Positions 1-10,290 of a stretch of 64,000 nt of DNA are shown here, in pieces. The stretch's first letter is position 1; the number at the start of each line of letters is the position of its first letter. The DNA lies in NCBI GenBank assembly GCA_961205875.1, contig OY540821.1:11780001-11844000 (forward strand). Reading direction: 5' to 3'. The notes under the pieces were generated by a model, which made no database searches, was not told the DNA's origin, and saw only the letters and a list, made by a program, of their open reading frames with translations. The DNA comes from Sialis fuliginosa. Taxonomy: Eukaryota; Arthropoda; Insecta; Megaloptera; Sialidae. The position numbers and the translations under genes are program-made.

Positions 1-384
1 CAGTAAAATAAAAAACTTAATTCAAGAAGTAAAAAGAATTTAAAAAAATTCTTTCTTATGGATAAGTACTGACCTTTTTACTACAAAAAAACATCGTGTA
101 AATGCTTACTGTCCTGTAGAGCACTTGTTTTTAGTACTGGATTAGTTGTACAAGTTACTATCTTTGTGTAGCCAAGCTTTAAAACTAAATGTGCATAAAG
201 ACAACAAAAATGGTATACTTTTAAACTACAGGGTTAAAGCCGAGCTAAAAATCGATAGAATGTACATATGATAAAGGACCCCGCACCTAATCAATGGTTT
301 TTAGTTCCCGGTCATATTTGCTGAAACTGTAGTATGTTATTTATTATTGGTTTTCGAGATACCGAGCTTCAAACGTTTTTTAGC
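1..384. other. AT-rich non-coding stretch
   Basis: I see no gene, RNA or structured repeat here. The last few bases before 385 begin the imperfect outer part of the foldback that follows. Confidence 0.5.
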
Positions 385-658
385 TTTTTACAATGCATTT
401 TTGCATGCAAGTGAACGACGAAATCGGGTTAACGATCTTAAAATACGTGTAACTGTAAATATGTGGGCGTAGATGTGAGGGCGATGGTAGTATTCTTCTT
501 CTTCTTCATAGGTTTTATGATTTTCTCCTTTTCTGACAGCTCCTTCGCGTTATAAAATGGTAGTATTGAATTGACAAGTGTACTAATTTTGAAAAAAAAA
601 ATTAAGATTGTAAACCCGATTTCGTCGTTCACTTGCATGCAAAAATGCATTGTAAAAA
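385..658. repeat. Foldback with 46-bp perfect arms
   Basis: Positions 385-430 and 613-658 are exact reverse complements over 46 bp, separated by a 182-bp spacer. The arms contain the motif TGCATGCAAGTGAACGACG. Similarity continues imperfectly outward to about 373 and 672. Perfect identity over this length implies a recent insertion or gene conversion, since most repeats nearby are heavily decayed. I see no clear target duplication. The spacer holds a short open frame with no recognisable protein. The likely nature is a non-autonomous foldback transposon; a hairpin RNA precursor is an alternative. Confidence 0.85.
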
Positions 659-765
659 ACTAAAAATCGAACATTTGGATTACTAAAAAAATTCAAATTT
701 TCGTTATTTTGCTTCTTAATTCCGAATTATATTTGTTGCTAACAGTTTATTATCAATGAAAGTCT

Positions 766-1250
766 ATGCAACAAAAAAAAAACACAATAATTTCACATAA
801 GTCGCAATGTAAGAACTATCCATCGTCAACTTTCCAGCGGTCCCCAAACACTCCACAAAAACGTCCCCACGGCAATGTACTCGATGCGGTCGCTTGCATT
901 TATTTTTCCGGACAACATCAGAAAAACAAATACAATCAGGAAGTTGCTGCCACTAAAAACTATTTAGTTCCGACACGTCTGATGGTGTGTTGGTATATGT
1001 GTGCGTGTGTGTGTTTTATACGATACTTTAGGAAGGGGTGTCCGGGAGGGGAGGGGGGGTATGACAAAGCGACAACATCGCAAAAACAAACAACTCTCAA
1101 ACACTGTGATGATGATGAGATGGTTGTCGTAGTCGAGGCATAGTACCCCCCCCCCCCCTCTATAAACGTTGTTTCCTCCGTTTTCTATGTCCTAGTTCAA
1201 CCCTTCCCTAGTGGTTTGTTCTCACCACTGCTCTATGGTAATGGATATTT
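766..1250. other. Higher-complexity segment, ORF of unknown meaning
   Basis: This is visibly less A+T-rich than its surroundings. A plus-strand open frame (766-1143, 125 codons, no recognised domain) crosses it. A splice-acceptor-like ACTTTCCAG ends at 837, after which the sequence is GC-richer. A GT-rich run lies near 985-1016 and a 13-base C tract at 1146-1158. It could contain an exon or a conserved regulatory element, or be unique intergenic DNA. The repetitive end of the frame argues against coding throughout. Confidence 0.2.
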
Positions 1251-2357
1251 GTCCTAAGAGAAAGTATGTGTGTATTCTATTACACAATGTTTGTATCCTA
1301 AAGTTTTGTTTGTGTTTGGTAGAATTCCATGTAATAAATTGATTTGAGACTTTGGTGTTGATGTGTAGATGTATCTTGGTTTTAAATAAAATAATTTAAC
1401 ACTGTGTACAAGATAAGGGCTTTACCAGTAGCGTATCAACAACAATTTTTTGTTTACACTTTTAATATTTAATACATTCGAATATTTATATAAATTATAT
1501 GGTTATAGGAACTAAATGGCAGACAGGAGGGAAGGGGGTTTACATGATTATTTTAATTTAAAAAAGTGTCAGAATTGTATCAAGCAATATGATAAAAATA
1601 TTTCACAACAAAGACACAAAAAATCTATTACTAATAATGCAGATTAAATAATTGTTTTCGTTCGTTCAATTAATTTCTTTATAGAGAATATTTTTTTATT
1701 TAAAGAATTATACTTATGTATTTAAATATTTAAAATTTAAACCAATATTTTATATTTTGTTTTGAAAAATACCGTCAGATGATATTTATTTATACATTTT
1801 TTTATTTACATAATCCGATTATATATCAACTTTATTTCTTTTATGTACATCTTTATATTGAAAATTAAATGATAAAAAAATTTACGTAGGTACGGTTTAA
1901 AATAAAAAGTTTATTCAATAAAACATTATCTTAATTTAGATCAAGAAACATTAAGTTATAAATAAACATTAATAATGTACGTTTATCCAATTAAAATGTA
2001 TACATACAAAAGTATAAATATACTTTCACGAAAATATATCTAAATCAAAACAAATGTACGTAATCGCATAATAACATAAAATTTAAACAGCTTAAAATTT
2101 AAAATACACACATAAATGCATGCAACCCCATTCATTAAAAATATCACAAATCCTTCAAATTAATTCACACAAACATTTTCTTGTGTGCTTTCTTATCTCA
2201 TGATCAAATAACGTTTTGCACGTATTATAAACAAACATACAGAATATCATAAACACTTATCTGATTCATAAAACAACAAATCATAAAATGGTTTGATAAC
2301 TTCAAACCCACGTGCACACACACAATTGTACGCATACATGCGTGTACTATACATATA
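1251..2357. other. AT-rich, no feature recognised
   Basis: Extremely A+T-rich sequence with many short A and T runs. I see no gene, RNA or clear repeat structure. Confidence 0.5.
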
Positions 2358-3263
2358 CAGGATGTTCGCAAATTCGAGTGTTCATTGCTAGCTTTGTTAT
2401 TATTGAAGCTAGAAGATCGGTTAAATGATCAAAATATCAGTATTTTTTCCGAGATGAATATTGGCGGTATCAAAAAAACAGTAGAATGTCGAATTTCAGA
2501 GATATATTGAAATAAATATAACTTTTTTTTAATGGAATAACTTGTATATATAAAAGTGTAATACATGCATGGTGGTAAAATGGATAGAATACAAGTTATA
2601 ATAAGTATAAAATTAATAGAAAATATTGGAAAATAGTGTGCTATGCAGATTTTATAAAATGTAAACATTTGATTAAAATAAAAATAAATAATTTCAGGTA
2701 TTTATGCCTTATTTCGCAGATTTTTAACGTTTTGATTGCTTAGATTGGGCCAACTCTAGGACAACCTTGGAACGACAAGCCTTTCCCGAGTCTCGAATGA
2801 AGTTATCATTTGTATTTTGGCCCAGTGTCGACTAGCATTGGTGCAAGTCTAAGCCAACCGTGGCACCGTAATTTCCTATATTACCATAAATATAAAATTT
2901 TGAACAATGGCAGATAATTATATCAAATATTCACTACAAAAATTTGAGATTGTTTGTCCATGCCGTTTTTGGGGAATTAATTTTCAAAAATTTCTCGTAA
3001 ATGAGACAATATTTTTGAAAGATCAAGAGATATTTATGAATCATTTGAATATAGTTTATATATAAAAATTATAATTTTATATCCCACTCACCTATTTGCC
3101 TCCCCTCAACCATTTTTTCAAGTTTCAAAATTTTGCTGATCAAAATTAACTATATCAGATCTAACTACGGTTTATACTATTAATAACTACCTAAACAAAA
3201 CAATACAACTAAAATTCAATAATAAGTAATTAAATTACGCCCAAGTTAATCCCAAACATCCTG
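2358..3263. mobile_element. TA-flanked element with CAGGATGTT ends
   Basis: The left end reads CAGGATGTTCGC and the right end is ...CAAACATCCTG, so the termini are inverted. Both sides are flanked by TA (2356-2357 and 3264-3265), matching TA target-site duplication. The same CAGGATG/CATCCTG ends recur at 32213-32391, 49119-49483 and 59206-59748. Internally the arms match only loosely. A GC-richer, partly self-complementary block at about 2743-2873 may be a second nested insertion. No transposase frame is visible, so it is non-autonomous. The superfamily is not assignable from the ends alone. Confidence 0.55.
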
Positions 3264-3274
3264 TATACGTTCAC

Positions 3275-3313
3275 CACACACACATGCGAGTACGCACGAG
3301 CACGTGCGCGTGG
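3275..3313. repeat. Alternating purine-pyrimidine tract
   Basis: A CACACACACATGCG-type run continues into alternating ACGCACGAGCACGTGCGCG. Such tracts can adopt Z-DNA and behave as microsatellites. No gene is attached. Confidence 0.6.
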
Positions 3314-3433
3314 TGAAATTGCTTTTTAATATATGTATCTACTCGACAGATAAATACTAACAGGGTTTCGCATAAGTAACCGTAAAATACTGGCACCGTA
3401 GACCGTAAGATGTGCGTTATCTATATCAAATAA

Positions 3434-3545
3434 ATGCTCCCCAGCTTTGCGGGATGCCTCCGGAGTATCGTAAAGCCTGCAACCGGATCGCGGAGGCCCG
3501 GAGCTGACGGCGGCGCACGAAACAACTTTTATATACAGTCGAGAC
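3434..3545. other. Isolated GC-rich islet with short open frame
   Basis: About 110 bases rich in CG dinucleotides stand out sharply from the AT-rich background. A plus-strand frame ends in a TGA at about 3496-3498 and encodes the peptide segment CGMPPEYRKACNRIAEARS. The minus strand is also open. CCCCAG at 3439-3444 could be a splice acceptor. It may be an exon, a promoter-type CpG islet or a fragment of an unrecognised repeat. I cannot decide among these. Confidence 0.25.
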
Positions 3546-3644
3546 GAGCTAACAACGTAAAATAACCGTATAAGACTGAATCAAAACAAATGTTATGGAT
3601 TAAGGCTAACGATAGGCTGAAATGTAAATAATATAAAAATCGAC

Positions 3645-3870
3645 CAGGGGTTGGCAAAATGTTTACTTATATTATAAATGAAAAAGTAATCATGTCTGTA
3701 TGTTTGTTTGTTACCTTCTCACGGCTAAACCGCAGAACCGATCTTAATGAAATTTTGCAGGGAGATAACTTGCATCCTGAGGAAGGACATAGGCTAATTT
3801 GTATCCCGAAAAAAATTACTTTTGTACGCGCGAAGATTTTACTTTTTTTTGCGTTAACATCTAGCATGCA
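3645..3870 (-). mobile_element. Non-LTR/SINE-like 3' tail, reversed
   Basis: Read on the minus strand this contains 'agcctatgtccttcctcagg', then a segment like 'aaatttcattaagatcggtt', then 'acaaacaaacatacagacatg' and 'tttataatataagta'. The same ordered blocks occur at 21178-21388, 34669-34867 and 35107-35232, so this is one dispersed family. It directly abuts CAGGGGTTGGCAAA at 3645-3658, which resembles a hAT-type terminus. Open frames here are by-products of the repeat. Confidence 0.65.
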
Positions 3871-4265
3871 AGTCTTGTAAATGCCAAATTAAAAACCTGT
3901 TTTATTGACAATCATACAGGAATCTGTACTATTTATCTGTATTAATAATATTGCAGTCATTGTTCATTTAAAGAGTAACGTCTATTTGGAACCATCGTCT
4001 CTTAGGCTAACTGTATTTAAGATTAGTAAAGTAATACTTACGTAAAAATGATATTTGGCCGAAAAAAAAGAGAATGATGCTTAAGCGCTACAAAATCTAC
4101 TGTCTTTAGTAAATCTGTCAAATTAATTGTGGAATGAGATGACCGATTTTTAATTTCTATTATTCTTTTTACAAAGATATTTTATTTTAATGAGTGTGCT
4201 AAAATAAGGAAGCCTACATTTCACCGCATTTTTTAAATTTTACATTAGGGCGCCTCCACCTGAGT

Positions 4266-4282
4266 CAGTTTGAGAACCACTG
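4266..4282. repeat. hAT-like terminal motif (right end)
   Basis: The sequence CAGTTTGAGAACCACTG is the mirror of the common hAT terminus CAGTGGTTCTCAAACTG. I found no matching left end with an 8-bp duplication. The CAGGGGTTGGC end at 3645 is a possible but unproven partner. Confidence 0.4.
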
Positions 4283-4448
4283 TTCTTTTTATTTAAAAAA
4301 AAACAGTAATAATTCCTCCAAACTAAAATCACCCGTGTTTATGGATCCCTAAATATAACTACAATCCCACGAAAGCCTTAAAATTTGCAATAGAAATCAT
4401 AAAATAAAAATGTGTTTATTATTACACATTTCTGTTTTTCTTTCGCAG

Positions 4449-4510
4449 TTTCATCCCTCGGTAGACGGTTCGTCACAGGGATGGAGAGTTATTCAAATTC
4501 CAGACATGGG
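4449..4510 (+). CDS. Candidate internal exon (62 nt), unknown protein
   Basis: A long pyrimidine run (TTTCTGTTTTTCTTTCGCAG) ends at 4448 and looks like a strong 3' splice site. Sixty-two bases later a donor-like GG|GTAAAT starts at 4511. The enclosed sequence is GC-richer than its surroundings. Frame 1 is open throughout and ends with residues IQIPDMG; frame 2 is also open. I do not recognise the protein and see no adjoining exon. If real, it belongs to a plus-strand gene with very long introns. Chance co-occurrence of good splice motifs in AT-rich DNA is the main alternative. Confidence 0.3.
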
Positions 4511-4799
4511 GTAAATACACAACGTAACTTTACTCCCGTTTGTTCCCTTAGTCGTATTTTAACTTATTCTTCTTCTACTACGTGTCTCAGATTCGAAATG
4601 TATGTTGTTATTCGAATGTTTCGCGTCAGCTTGGAAAAAAATATTTACAACTCTAGTCGAAATTTTACATAAAGTTTTCTAATACTAGGAAAATATGGTT
4701 TTTACTTGTAATTTTAACATTTAATGAATATATGTGTATATAAAGGAGTGTACGAATGATTTTCTTAATCATCCCCTCCCTCTTGACTCATATAGCCAT

Positions 4800-4965
4800 A
4801 TTTTCTGATTTTTAACTTCAAAAAAGGAGGACGTTCTCAATTAATGTACCGATTTGGACGATTTTTGTTTGTTTGAATGGGTATATTCTCGAAGTGGTTC
4901 CATATAAATTTTATCAGAATCTGACCAAGGAATTCAATGTTACGCCGCTCAAAAGGTAAAAATTA
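4800..4965 (-). repeat. Dispersed 'aggaggttctcaatt' repeat, reversed copy
   Basis: Shares 'aattaatgtaccgatttgg', 'tttttgtttgtttgaatggg' and a following block with the repeats at 10022-10290 and 18511-18640 in the opposite orientation. This is a decayed element tail of insect type with no coding capacity. Confidence 0.5.
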
Positions 4966-4990
4966 AAATCTATTTAAAAAATAAAAACCG

Positions 4991-5126
4991 AAAAGTATAT
5001 AATAATTAAATTTAACAGTTTTTGAAGTCAATGCCAAGCCAATAAAAAATTTTTTAATAAAGAAAAAAAATAAAACCGACTTCAAAAACTGTTAAATTTA
5101 ATTATTAATAATTATTATATACTTTT
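4991..5126. repeat. Foldback with 'gaagtc' inner ends, copy 1
   Basis: The arm at 4991-5029 (starting AAAAGTATATAATAATTAAA) is mirrored at 5078-5126 (ending TTATATACTTTT), with a short A+T-rich loop. The same arms recur at 18034-18152. The inner arm carries the 'tttttgaagtc' motif found in other repeats here, so this may be an inverted pair of one repeat tail. Confidence 0.75.
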
Positions 5127-5869
5127 CAGAATTTTTAGGTGTGCTTATAACTCGAGAACCACTTATCTGATTTTACTTTTTTTTTAAATGATAGATATGT
5201 TCTTTGCCCAGGTTTTAGTATATATAATGTTACATTAGGTAATATAAGGAATAAGTAGTGACGATAATAGTAAATCAAGTCGGAAAAAGTTTACCGCCAG
5301 CGCACTCTTTTGCAATACGCTGCCTAAACCGTTATATGTATATTGAACAATATAATGTAGTAAAGAATTGTGTAGAATAAAAAGATCTAAAATAAACTCC
5401 GCGATACCATACATCTAGCTTTTATAATTTAAGCGAGCGAAGCCACGTGCATATTGTATTTTACTACACAAAATACTTTTAAACAACATGACCGGTATTA
5501 GAAAAAGACAATCCTTTTTTAATAAAAAAATTTACTAAAAATCGTCTGTTTTAAAATCAATATGATTTATATTTCGATCATAAATTAATTTATTTATTTC
5601 CTGCCAATATTCTATTTATTTCTTACGATCTGTGTTCATTATAAAAAAACATAATAAGAAAAACACCGCGTCAAAATTAAACAAAAATCAACAAAATAAA
5701 ATACAATACAAAACAAACATCAAAACACGTACTTTATTTCTTGCAACACGCAGACAAACACATACAAAAAAAAGTAATTTACAAAAGCAGCAGAAATACA
5801 CTAAACCCAATTATCGGAAATTAAAACAAGTATAAATTACAAAAAAATCTTAAACCAATTAGAACCGAA
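5127..5869. other. AT-rich, repeat remnant at 5405-5460
   Basis: Mostly featureless. At 5430-5455 the minus strand reads 'gcacgtggcttcgctcgctt', resembling the 'acccgcgacttc' heads of the retroelement-like repeats at 13772 and 34669. A 67-codon frame near 5632 is an A-rich accident. Confidence 0.4.
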
Positions 5870-6150
5870 CAAACAACCCCTTCCCACCCCCTCCCATACG
5901 TCCAGTAACACAAACAGTTTTGAAATTACGCATTCCTAATGCCTTCAAACAATGGAAGATACAAAAAGCAAATAGTTTTTGGTGCCAACATAAATCATTT
6001 GATTTTCGAGAAGCTCTCATAAGCCTTCCTGTCGACTGGACAAACAACACTTCGCTCTAATTGCAGGATCGATTGGCTCCGGAGAGAAGCAGCGAATAAT
6101 GCACACAGTGCTCTCAAAACGTTTGTCGGCGGATAAAAATGATTGATGGT
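5870..6150. other. Higher-complexity unique segment
   Basis: Balanced composition, a C-rich start (cccttcccaccccctccc), and no match to other parts of the window. A minus-strand 63-codon frame covers part of it but shows no recognised domain. It is a candidate conserved non-coding element or exon; I cannot tell which. Confidence 0.2.
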
Positions 6151-7539
6151 TTCATCACGTTTTTCGCATGGAATTTATTATAAATTATCAGTTTTTGATG
6201 TCGATACTATATGCAGTAAAGTCGTTATTAATACAGCCAACCGGATTTTCAAATTCTGCCGTTTATTTTGACCTATACAAATTTTTATTTTTATTTAAAT
6301 TTAAAAAACTGAGAAGATTCAATTGACAGTAGAATTATGAAAAAAGAATAAGAATTTTAAAAACATCAAAATTTATACAAAAAGTAAAATATATTATTTT
6401 TTAAAAGAATAAAATTAACCAATTAATACAAAGAAATCATTTTTAGAATTTTTCATTACATTTTTTATTTCACAAAAAACTGAGTTCTAAAAATATTTAT
6501 GCTATATGCATTTTTTTCTACAAATTGATCCTTTAGGAGAAAAAAAGGTCAAAATTGTAATGAAATTGTTTTTGCTGTTTACCCTAATAAATCAAAGAAT
6601 ACAATGAAACTTAAAAAAAATATTACTTGAAAATTAACTATACAAAATTTTAACCATTTCAGGTCAAATTTTGGCCTCTCTATAACGAGTCATTTATTTA
6701 TAATCTGATATTTTTTTAAACGCAGCATTTTGAGTGGTTTTATCTTAAATAAAAGATCAAATGATGTCGCTATAAGATATTTATTTATAAAAACATAAGA
6801 GATGCTATATGAGGTAGAATCCAAGAAAAACTATAACTTATCGTTTCTAAAACAAAATTTGGCATTCGAAGTTTATTGACAATGTGTGCACTGGTCTAGG
6901 GTCTCGAAATGAAGATTAATTTGCCTGAGGCCCCCAACTATCTGCACTGGTGATATAAATACACAATATTTATGAAACAATGTCGCTAACTGCATTCAGA
7001 TAATCTAGATAAAGTTCTCATTGTTTGGGATGCGCAGTTTTAGCGAGTATGTATGCTGTGAAAGGACCAAAGGATGCTGTAGAGAGAGGACTCTGTGTTT
7101 AATTGCCGGTCAGTGAAGAGCAGACGGGCTACTTGTTTTGCAAATGAGACAAACACCAGCACGATGTTACCACTATTGAGAGTTTTGATCACTTCTTTGA
7201 TCTAATTTTGTTTGTTTGTTGTAAGTGACATGGCAACAGTTTTATTATACAAAATGGCGTTTTTATTAAATGATGATTTCAATTGTGACAATTTTGTTTT
7301 AGTAAAACGTTTATAAAATGGATATGTATACCCAGATGAGGATTGTATATAAATAGAATCAAAATGTTAATAATTTTACTAGGTCCTTGTATTATTGCAT
7401 TATCATTAATGGCATGGAAAGATTTATTGACCAGGGATGCCAATTTTCAAAATTAAGGAAAAAAATTACGTTTTTTAAACATGAAATTTATTTAGGTACT
7501 AATTATATAAAATATTTGTTTGTATAGTATGGCATCGTG
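6151..7539. other. Non-coding; moderately complex block 6870-7190
   Basis: The flanks are AT-rich and featureless. The 6870-7190 block has more balanced base composition and no internal repeats, but contains no convincing frame or splice pattern. Confidence 0.35.
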
Positions 7540-8704
7540 CAGTGACGTCCACGGAAATTTTTTTAGAGAATGGGGGGATTTTTAAAATGAAAAAATAACT
7601 CCACCCTACAAAAAATATAGGTTTTGTTATCACACTAATGTGAGAGTTTATTTTGCTCTCCATAATATAAAAATTTGGTAGTGGCAAGATAAAAAAAGAT
7701 CTTTAGTTCAAGCTTTTACTTTTTAAAATAAATTCTTATATATTTATATAGTAACTAAATGATTCTACGTCTTATTTTATTGTATTTTAGTCGATATTTG
7801 TATGACGAGTTGAAGTTCACTGCAGGAAATTTCACTAAAAAATTTCGAATTTTTTATTTCGTTAAAAGTATGTTTATTGTATAGAAAATGACGTGAAAAG
7901 TTGACCTGTTCAAACCGCAGGTCTGTATCTCAAACCGTTCTCGAGATATAGCCTCTCAAAGTTTAAGTTTTTTCAAATTTTTGGAGAAAAAAGGCCATAA
8001 CTTTTGAACGAGTGGTCGGAATTAATTTTAGTTGACGGATTTGAAATCAGCGTGTCAAAATCTATATAATGACATGTATAATACTTTAAAATCCGACAAA
8101 AAAATTTTCGTCAAAAATCGACATTTTTTTAAGGTATACCCCTTTGAATTTTTTCGATTTTTCGCGAAAATTTTTTTTTCGAGTTTTAAGATATTATACA
8201 TGTCATTATATAGATTTTGACACGCTGATTCCAAATCCGTCAACTAAAATCAATTCCGACCACGCGTTCAAAAGTTATGGCCTTTTTTCTCCAAAAATTT
8301 GAAAAAACTAAAACTTTGAGAGGCTATATCTCAAGAACGGTTTGAGATACAGACCTGCGGTTTGAACAGTTCAACGTTTCACGTCATTTTCTATACAATA
8401 AACATACTTTTAACAAAATCAAAAATTGGAAATTTTTTAGTGAAATTTCCTGCAGTGAACTTCAATTCGTCATACAAATATCGACTAAAATACAAGAAAA
8501 TAAGACGTAGAGGTATTATAGTTTTATAATTGAACGTGTAAAATAATATTTATTGTTATTTTTGACTTGGTTAAAATGTTTAGGTTGCGCATAAAGATGA
8601 ATATTCTAATAATTTTTAAATTTTTTATTAACTGAAAACACAGATTTGTATTAATTTACCCATATAGAAAGGGAAGCACTGCTTCCATGGATACTTCGCC
8701 ACTG
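7540..8704. mobile_element. Large palindromic element, copy 1
   Basis: The outer ends are CAGTGACGTCCACGGAA (7540) and, read from the right end at 8704, CAGTGGCGAAGTATCCATGG. They align as imperfect terminal inverted repeats. Inside lies a near-continuous palindrome (7765-8510, centre about 8137) with arms of about 370 bp. A second copy is at 52001-52905 and a partial third at 43250-43398. Flanks (gcatcgtg and cctttgag) show no target duplication, so the insertion is old or the left end is misjudged. The mirrored 62-codon frames at 8032-8220 and 8055-8243 are palindrome artefacts. No transposase is visible. Confidence 0.75.
7765..8510. repeat. 746-bp near-perfect palindrome
   Basis: CTACGTCTTA at 7765-7774 pairs with TAAGACGTAG at 8501-8510, and pairing continues inward past TAGTCGATATTTGTATGACG and the TCTATATAATGACATGTATA block to a centre near GGTATACC (8133-8140). 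Identity is high except near the centre. A transcript would form one long hairpin. Confidence 0.9.
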
Positions 8705-9054
8705 CCTTTGAGTTATATGTATATCATAAAAATAAATGTTAGTTGTATAGAATGTAGAAATGAAAGAACGAACTACCAACAGATTATTAAACAACAATTA
8801 ACGAATTATAATTATAATTTTTGCTGTCAAAATCACAGATTTGTAAAATTAACATATTTATAAATAGACCGGTGTTTTTGATATAATTCACTGTAATTAC
8901 TGTTAACTATAAAACAGTTCACCAAAATTATTTCTATTTTTAATAGGTGAAATTTTAAAACTATTCTGTTTTTCCAATTTAAAATAATAATATTAATATA
9001 ACACATGTTTTAAATAACACAGCCGAACAAAATTAGATTAAGGATGTACTTAAT
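8705..9054. other. AT-rich, no feature recognised
   Basis: Nothing identifiable. Confidence 0.5.
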
Positions 9055-9330
9055 CTAATTTGACCAAATGTAATAAATGATTTTTATAGATCAGACTTTT
9101 CTCTTCAATTTGTCTTTTTTGTATTACTGTACGACTATTTTTGATCGAGTTATGAGGACTTGAAAATCTACCCTTTAATTGCAAATAATTCGGTCAAAAA
9201 CCGTCGTATAGCGATACAAGAAAATCACATTGAAGCAAAAAGCATTAGATTTGTCCAAAAAAATTATCAAAGCTGGTAAGTGCCTCAAAATTGATATCAT
9301 TTTTTTTCGTCAATTTTTCAAATTTTTGGG
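9055..9330. repeat. Foldback family 'gtcatacagcgata', copy 1
   Basis: The minus-oriented arm (about 9061-9165, with 'attactgtacgactatttttgatcg') mirrors the plus arm (about 9190-9300, with 'cggtcaaaaaccgtcgtatag'). Both contain the block '...tcatttattagatttg.' The same arms occur at 14390-15190 and 30150-30560. Identity is moderate, so the family is old. Confidence 0.6.
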
Positions 9331-9479
9331 TAACAGCGATCTTTCTTACTGTCAAAGTCGTTTTCAGCGTCTTACTTAAGAAATACATATTCCGGATCTG
9401 TTAAAGTCAAAGCAATAACTATTATATAATTAAATACACTTGTAATTATAATGTCATTTCTAGATTGAAGTGTGTTAAT

Positions 9480-9610
9480 AATGAAATGTCTCAGTTTCCG
9501 GCGTATGAACTCGGTAACATTGTACCTACAATGGATCACTTGGTATCCTTCCTGTGCTATTGTGAGCGCTCCTGTTTCCGACTTCAATTAAACTTAAGGG
9601 CTGCAATAAC
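9480..9610 (-). other. Coding-like segment of unknown identity
   Basis: On the minus strand an open frame (within 9372-9587) includes residues ALTIAQEGYQVIHCRYNV and the composition is balanced. A weak acceptor (ttattgcag) lies just upstream on that strand at about 9601. I recognise no family. It may be a remnant of an exon or of an element protein. Confidence 0.15.
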
Positions 9611-9743
9611 GTAAAGACAATAACGGGATTGTGTGAAGATTTTATTGTATTCTAACAACACGTAGGTATAGAACGATTTTTAGGCTTCGGAATTAACTGA
9701 CATCGGATGTTAATATACTTTAATAGCATTAACTATTATTAAT

Positions 9744-9872
9744 ATATACGATTTGGAATTTGGCTTTTGGAAATAAGCCGCGTAGATTTGGTTGTTATAT
9801 CTTCCAATGTTTCGTCCCATATTGCAGTGGACATTATTAGGGCTCTATTGAAAGTGCACACAACAGAGCCCT
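9744..9872 (-). repeat. Hammerhead-core-like repeat family, copy A
   Basis: On the minus strand it reads 'atgtccactgcaatatggg', then ACGAAACATTGG, then 'accaaatctacgcggctta'. The same order is found at 33846-33962 (minus) and 39991-40130 (plus). The outer end carries an inverted pair, AGGGCTCT (9839-9846) with AGAGCCCT (9865-9872). The resemblance to a hammerhead core is discussed in the findings. It may be the 3' end of a retroelement. Confidence 0.6.
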
Positions 9873-10021
9873 GGCATACAATATCCGGAAGTAAGAGTTC
9901 TTCCACTTCTTTCTTTTTTCTTAATAGAGAAAAAAATATAAAATTCAGAGTAAATATCAAATACTGTAGATATAATCACAAATATCTGATAATTAATTTT
10001 TTTAAATTAAAATAAACCTAA

Positions 10022-10290
10022 AAACACTTACAATTAAATTTAATAGTTTTTGAAGTCGGTTTTTTATTTTTATTTTTCAATTTTTGAGTGGCGATCTTCG
10101 AAATCCGGGAGTACACTCTCCCAAACAAACAAAAATTAACCGAATAGGTACATATTTGTCGGAGTTATGCCCAAAAATATACAGTCAAATTAAAAAACCT
10201 ATTTTTTCCATGGTCAAAATCTGACATTTATATGGGTCCAAAATTATTCTTTAATTATTTTTGAATTCGGTTAAAAATCATGTAAACATT
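10022..10290 (+). repeat. Dispersed 'gaagtcggttttt' repeat tail
   Basis: Begins with 'aattaaatttaatagttttt', 'gaagtcggtttttta', followed by 'aacaaacaaaaattaaccga' and 'gtcggagttatgcccaaa', shared with 18511-18640. A reversed copy is at 4800-4965. No coding capacity. Confidence 0.6.

Noticed and set aside
3495-3550. Hammerhead-like CTGACGG...GCACGAAAC...AGTC
   Set aside because: The A9 core base is G and stems I and III do not pair, so it does not fit a hammerhead.
3645-4282. Single hAT element from CAGGGGTTGGC to AACCACTG
   Set aside because: The termini belong to different hAT sequence types and the flanks (aaatcgac, ttcttttt) show no duplication.
8032-8243. Overlapping mirrored 62-codon frames on both strands, repeated at 52262-52473
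   Set aside because: They are the two arms of one palindrome read in opposite directions, so their similarity reflects structure and not coding.
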